A stretch of DNA of 64,000 bases from the NCBI RefSeq assembly GCF_000195635.1, contig NZ_GL882687.1, forward strand, positions 21,346 to 85,345, in the 5' to 3' direction. Shown here one piece after another: positions 60,379-64,000 of this stretch (within the stretch, counting starts at the first letter, position 1; the number at the start of each line of letters is the position of its first letter). The DNA comes from Bacteroides fluxus YIT 12057. GTDB lineage: Bacteria; Bacteroidota; Bacteroidia; Bacteroidales; Bacteroidaceae. A program made the position numbers and the translations under genes. The notes beneath the pieces were generated by a model. That model did no database searches, had not been told where the DNA came from, and worked only from the letters and a program-made list of their open reading frames with translations.

Positions 60379-61887
60379 TAAATTTGAGAATGAATACACT
60401 TTCGGTACATAGTGCCTGTTGATAATGGCAGACGGTGTCTGGTTTATATTTTGTTTCCAGCAGTACATTACTTGCTTTCTCATCATTTCTTCGGCGGCAT
60501 CCGTTGTTGGGTATTTATCGGCTTCTTTAATTTCATGTTTTTCAAACCATTCTTCCAGGAGTTGCATTGCTTTGTCCCACCCTTCTTGAAGGTATGCCGT
60601 GAGGATTGTCCTACTAACAGCTTTACCTACCTCATCGCTGAAAATCAGGACGAGTGACATTGGAATGTTTGCAGAAAGTTCTTTAATGTATGGATGCACC
60701 TTCGCACAGTTCCTACAGTTCGGATTCGTCACAATCAACAGGCGTTTGCCTTCTTGCAGTGTATTGTTTATTGCAATGTCGGTAATCGGAATATCTTCTT
60801 TTATTTGTGGTTCCAATTCTAAAAGATTATGGAATACGGTTGGTTTTAATAAGTTGGAAAGACGCTCTTCAAGCAGATGTTTTTCTTTATATTCAATTCT
60901 ATGGTTATTGAAGGCAACTCTCAACATCAGGCTGATAATACCAATGACAGTAAATGTATATATAGTGTACAATGAGGTGCTGAAGATAAATTCATCTTTC
61001 AGCCAATAAAGTTCGATAGCAATGCTCCAAATGGTGATGTTCACCAACATGCAGAGCATACAACCTTTACGGATAATGAAACTTTGATAGATGATGGAAT
61101 AAACTGTGAAGCACAAGGCTATTGCACTGCAAATGACCGACAGCGCATAAAAATGGGCAGGGCAAATGATACATAAAAGAAATAATACCGCGAAATAGAG
61201 TAAAGAGAGTTCTCCCAATCCTGCACCGGCGATTGTTGCACCTTTGGAATGGAGAACTTCATTACAATCCACGGCTTCGCCTATGTGGCAGAAACGTTCC
61301 AGAAATCTTTCGTTGAATTGTTCCTTATAAATAATGGCAGTAGAAATGATTATGCCTATACTTAATGTGATTAAATAGGTGATTAGTGCAGGAGTATGTT
61401 CTTTGGGGAGTATGGTTGCAAAACCTAATGCCAAGGCAAGTAGTATGGTTGCGATGCTTTTATACTTCCAGAGATGGTAACCTATGTTTCTCCCTAGATA
61501 AAGAGAATCAGAAGGGGTCTCTTCCGTAGCCTCTCCAAGCAGTACAGTTCCCGTCCATTTTTCCAGAAAACTCTCCACTCCGATACGCTTTGAATTCTCG
61601 AATTCCACGATGGAATCGTCCTTTTTGGTCACTACATGGAATGGATTTTCGTCCACTTGCAGCATGGTGATGAAAGGAACTTCCACTTGTGCGAAGTAGT
61701 CGGATGACGGTGGCAGTTGATACACCTCGTTCTTTATGTGCAGCGCATCCAATGCATCGCTGATACCCCGCATGCTACTGCCCACGGGTGTATCAAGCAG
61801 ACGATACACGGTGCTTCGGCTCACTTTTACGGACAAAGACCGTAAATAGCGGTAAAGAACGATACTGGTGTTGTCAACTGCTGTCAT
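60361..61887 (-). CDS. Degenerate C39-like / VKOR / thioredoxin fusion, membrane oxidase
   Basis: Three modules are fused in 508 residues. Residues 1-120 resemble a C39 peptidase domain (VPFITMLQVDENPFHVV aligns with the active-site His region of the exporter) but the catalytic Cys is absent, so it probably only binds leaders. Residues 140-325 form a VKOR-type membrane domain with all four redox cysteines: Cys200 and Cys208 (CHIGEAVDC) and Cys276-x-x-Cys279 (GCMLC). Residues 360-508 are a thioredoxin domain with Cys391-x-x-Cys394 (NPNCRNCAK). VKOR enzymes make disulfides by passing electrons to quinone. With 26-base spacing from the DUF3244 gene and peptides just downstream, it is most likely the dedicated disulfide-forming enzyme of the system. 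Confidence 0.88.
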   Translation of the reverse strand: MTAVDNTSIVLYRYLRSLSVKVSRSTVYRLLDTPVGSSMRGISDALDALHIKNEVYQLPPSSDYFAQVEVPFITMLQVDENPFHVVTKKDDSIVEFENSKRIGVESFLEKWTGTVLLGEATEETPSDSLYLGRNIGYHLWKYKSIATILLALALGFATILPKEHTPALITYLITLSIGIIISTAIIYKEQFNERFLERFCHIGEAVDCNEVLHSKGATIAGAGLGELSLLYFAVLFLLCIICPAHFYALSVICSAIALCFTVYSIIYQSFIIRKGCMLCMLVNITIWSIAIELYWLKDEFIFSTSLYTIYTFTVIGIISLMLRVAFNNHRIEYKEKHLLEERLSNLLKPTVFHNLLELEPQIKEDIPITDIAINNTLQEGKRLLIVTNPNCRNCAKVHPYIKELSANIPMSLVLIFSDEVGKAVSRTILTAYLQEGWDKAMQLLEEWFEKHEIKEADKYPTTDAAEEMMRKQVMYCWKQNINQTPSAIINRHYVPKVYSFSNLRYVLT

Positions 61888-61914
61888 GAGTAAATTTCTT
61901 TTGTATTAGAGTTA

Positions 61915-62316
61915 TTATAGAGAGAAGCTACCTTGCATGCAAGTACTATCCATCTCTATCTCAATGAAATAAATTCCAGCGTTTTCGCCGTTAAGATCTA
62001 TATTGAGAGTAACGGGATTGCTAGATGTTTCAGAATAGACGGTTTCACCGGTAGTTTCGTTGGTGACAATAACATTGACGACGGCAATGTTTTCATTGAA
62101 GCTCACATTTACTACATTATTATAAAGGTAAGCATCGACTACCGGCACATATATGCTACGAACTATAGGTCCTCCATCTTTTTTAATAGGTGGGTCATCA
62201 GAAACTGTTTGCTGGAGAACAATCTTTATACAATCATTCACTTTCTCCGCATGTACTGCTATATTGCCAAGGGAGAAAATTGTCAGCAGGATAAGTAATA
62301 GTCTTTTCATCTTCAT
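61915..62316 (-). CDS. DUF3244-type secreted beta-sandwich protein
   Basis: The 133-residue protein has a signal peptide (MKMKRLLLILLTIFSLGNIAVHA) and a predicted beta-sandwich body (VVDAYLYNNVVNVSFN, VTLNIDLNGENAGIYFIEIEM) as in the DUF3244 family of Bacteroidetes. Two Cys (one near residue 28, one near the C-terminus) might form a disulfide. It is the first gene of the leftward operon, directly after the promoter with TTATACAT repeats, and 27 bases before the VKOR gene. In Bacteroides such proteins often neighbour TPR-HTH regulators like the one at 62427. Immunity, chaperone or envelope roles are conceivable; none is shown. ATG 62316 is used; ATG 62310 is an alternative. Confidence 0.8.
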   Translation of the reverse strand: MKMKRLLLILLTIFSLGNIAVHAEKVNDCIKIVLQQTVSDDPPIKKDGGPIVRSIYVPVVDAYLYNNVVNVSFNENIAVVNVIVTNETTGETVYSETSSNPVTLNIDLNGENAGIYFIEIEMDSTCMQGSFSL

Positions 62317-62341
62317 ACGTTTTTATTTGTTACTGATGTCA

Positions 62342-62422
62342 CAAATATAAACGCATTTTAGCTTATGGATATGTATAAAACATGTATAAAATACATGTAT
62401 AACAGCATTTATGCATGTATAA
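62342..62422 (-). promoter_or_regulatory. Operon promoter with four TTATACAT repeats
   Basis: On the complement, TATATTTG (62342-62349) is a -7 box 26 bases before the DUF3244 start. Four copies of TTATACAT (plus strand ATGTATAA at 62371, 62382, 62395 and 62415) begin at the -33 position and extend upstream, 11, 13 and 20 bases apart. No TTTG box is present. The pattern fits an activator-dependent promoter controlled by the adjacent regulator. Confidence 0.65.
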
Positions 62423-62426
62423 ATAG

Positions 62427-64000
62427 CTAAATTGTCTTAGTATATCGCTCTTTTAATACCTTTTGTAGAGAAGTTGAACCATGAGGGAACCCCATCTGCT
62501 TCTCAACAATTCGATTTGCTTTTTTGTGGATTGTGTCTCGTTTGCAGTCCAACAAACATCCGAAATAACTGACTGGCAAATCTGTCAGGTATAGGCAGCA
62601 AAGGTAAATCTCTTCTTGTGACAGGGTGTAATCTGCACATAGTCTTAAGGTTATATGGTTCCAACGTCGGTCTGTCTCGGCAATCAGTTGCAACCAGTCC
62701 TCCTTTTCCATGTGTAACTCTGAACCTTCACGGACTTTGTAGTCTTGGATGATTTGCTTCATCTTGGCTTCTACATCCGAATATTTTTGTGCGCTTGTCA
62801 AGAGCAGTTCTCGTTCGTAGTTCAGAAGTTTCAGCTCATTACGCAATTGTTTTTTCTGTGCTGCATCATAATGTAGTTGTTCTAACTCTCTTTCTAAAAA
62901 TGCGATTCTGCTTTCTTTTTGCCGCTGTTTTTCTTCAAGTTTGGCATTTTGTTGTTGCATTGCAGCTTGTATCTCTTTCAGCCTGTTTTTTTCTTCTTGC
63001 AAACGCGCAGTCCTTCTCCGGCTCCTTTTCAGCATGACTAAAATGAAGAATGCCGTTGCTACAACAGACAGTAGAAAGCCATTATATTTACTAATGACCG
63101 AATTGTGCTTCTTTTGTTGATGGACTATTTGAGTGTTTTTTTCGGCCGCAATCACGGAATAGGCTTGTTTGTTACGGTTGTTCCGCAAACTATCCATATA
63201 GATGGAGCCGGTTTGCTCCAAGTCCAATGATGCTTTAAAGTTTCCGGAAACTTCTGCTATATCTGATAATCGCTTGTAAACTCCTGCTTTTATGGCATAA
63301 CTCTTATCAGGAAGGGCTTTATATAGATAGAAAGTTGCAGAGTCATATTGCAGGTTTTTGTAATAGGCATTCCCCAATATATAAAAAGCATTGTAGCAGC
63401 AAACCGTATCATTCTGTAGGTCAAAGTTTTGCTTGGCAAATTCTACAGCCTTCTCCCCATCCCCTATTCTGTAGTACAACGTGCTTAGTGCAGATAGTAT
63501 GGTTCTGTTCAGAGTTTTGTTGTTTATCATTTTAGCCATATACTGTGCTTTCAGCATCAATTTCTCAGCTTTCGGATAGAATGGCTTCCCTTTTTCCATC
63601 TGAATCATTCCCTGCTGTAACAAAGCTTCTATTTGGAGCAATGAATCTCCCAATAAGATAGCTATCTGTTCCGCTTCCCGATATATGGAGTCGGCTTGCT
63701 CGTTCAAGTCTTGCGCATAATACAAGTAACCTATATTATTGCAGATATGGCTTTGAAAACTGACGTCTTTAATTTCTTTTGCTAAAGTGTTGGCTGTAAA
63801 AAAACAGGAAATAGCTTCCTCTGTTCTCTTCATATCTCTGTAAACACATCCGCAATAATAGTAGCTACGAGCTTGCAAATTAGTATTGTTAGTCTGGTTA
63901 TAATAAGCTATAGCAGAACAAATCAGCGAATCATCCGTCTGTATCACATAATTCTTGTCCCGTGCCTGGGTCAGCAGCAGGGCATAGTAGGCACGGTCTG
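62427..64000 (-). CDS. TPR-repeat membrane regulator with C-terminal helix-turn-helix (5' end outside window)
   Basis: The reading frame continues beyond the window edge: upstream of residue MIQTDD (a GTG codon) it reads DRAYYALLLTQARDKNY without a stop, so the gene is partial. The N-terminal half is a TPR array (RSYYYCGCVYRDMKRTEEAISCFF, CNNIGYLYYAQDLNEQADSIY). A single membrane segment (NGFLLSVVATAFFILVML) is followed by a coiled coil (EEKNRLKEIQAAMQQQNAKLEEKQRQKES) and a C-terminal DNA-binding-like region (LSQEEIYLCCLYLTDLPVSYFGCLLDCKRDTIHKKANRI) of the LuxR-like type seen in Bacteroides TPR regulators. It probably senses a signal outside or at the membrane and controls the adjacent operon through the TTATACAT repeats. 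Confidence 0.85.
   Translation of the reverse strand, partial: DRAYYALLLTQARDKNYVIQTDDSLICSAIAYYNQTNNTNLQARSYYYCGCVYRDMKRTEEAISCFFTANTLAKEIKDVSFQSHICNNIGYLYYAQDLNEQADSIYREAEQIAILLGDSLLQIEALLQQGMIQMEKGKPFYPKAEKLMLKAQYMAKMINNKTLNRTILSALSTLYYRIGDGEKAVEFAKQNFDLQNDTVCCYNAFYILGNAYYKNLQYDSATFYLYKALPDKSYAIKAGVYKRLSDIAEVSGNFKASLDLEQTGSIYMDSLRNNRNKQAYSVIAAEKNTQIVHQQKKHNSVISKYNGFLLSVVATAFFILVMLKRSRRRTARLQEEKNRLKEIQAAMQQQNAKLEEKQRQKESRIAFLERELEQLHYDAAQKKQLRNELKLLNYERELLLTSAQKYSDVEAKMKQIIQDYKVREGSELHMEKEDWLQLIAETDRRWNHITLRLCADYTLSQEEIYLCCLYLTDLPVSYFGCLLDCKRDTIHKKANRIVEKQMGFPHGSTSLQKVLKERYTKTI

Noticed and set aside
1..64000. CRISPR arrays, rRNA genes and complete insertion sequences
   Set aside because: I saw no regularly spaced repeats, no rRNA segments and no transposase or integrase gene in any frame.

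Overview
This is a chromosomal window from a gut-type Bacteroides or a close relative in the Bacteroidales. The evidence is two SusC-type TonB receptors (one with its SusD), a hybrid two-component regulator beside the SusC/SusD pair, a single-chain SecDF, the long two-domain form of IspG, 2-oxoglutarate:ferredoxin oxidoreductase, DUF3244 and TPR-HTH regulator genes, and repeated promoter boxes of the Bacteroides form TAnnTTTG, several with TTTG-like boxes 19-20 bases upstream.

Layout. 1-9 kb: a SusC-type receptor (its SusD would lie beyond the left edge), korB/korA, tRNA-Arg(CCU) and a GH20 hexosaminidase. 9-17 kb: secDF, then a leftward cluster of two rhomboid proteases, an endonuclease/exonuclease/phosphatase-fold membrane protein and an M3 peptidase. 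17-28.5 kb: an HU gene, then a polysaccharide utilisation locus of sulfatase, SusD and SusC facing a divergent hybrid sensor/regulator. 28.5-29.2 kb: a mostly non-coding stretch with a large palindrome. 29-54 kb: mainly housekeeping genes (argS, topA, TPR and barrel proteins, a Nudix hydrolase, a GH109-like plus GH20 pair, exonuclease, IMPase, comF, two tRNA-Asn, a PfkB kinase, an S41 protease, ispG-purE-gcvH-PAP2-rpoN and pepP). 54.6-64 kb: a leftward accessory cluster, read as a secreted disulfide-rich peptide system.

The accessory cluster is the most interesting region. In transcription order it has a TPR-HTH regulator (cut by the window edge), a DUF3244 protein, a membrane protein joining a degenerate C39 peptidase-like domain to VKOR and thioredoxin domains, two 63-64 residue double-glycine precursors whose four core cysteines align without gaps, a TlpA-like thioredoxin, a C39-peptidase ABC exporter and an HlyD adaptor. 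The parts suggest that the peptides are recognised by their leaders, oxidised by a dedicated VKOR/thioredoxin enzyme, cleaved after GG and exported. No outer-membrane TolC partner or proven immunity gene is visible. Four TTATACAT repeats precede the probable operon promoter, and a 38-base element recurs upstream of both the peptides and the exporter.

A second highlight is the hybrid regulator at 24607-28527. Its predicted phospho-accepting histidine is Tyr and its receiver aspartate is Asn, while its ATPase, sensor and AraC domains look intact. It sits beside phased TGTCT repeats between it and susC. Other unusual features are a 53-base promoter segment present in front of both a GH20 gene and argS (48/53 identical, all differences transitions), a nested-palindrome element forming the end of ispG, and a 36-base-arm palindrome after the hybrid regulator. 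All calls come from reading the sequence; no database search was run.
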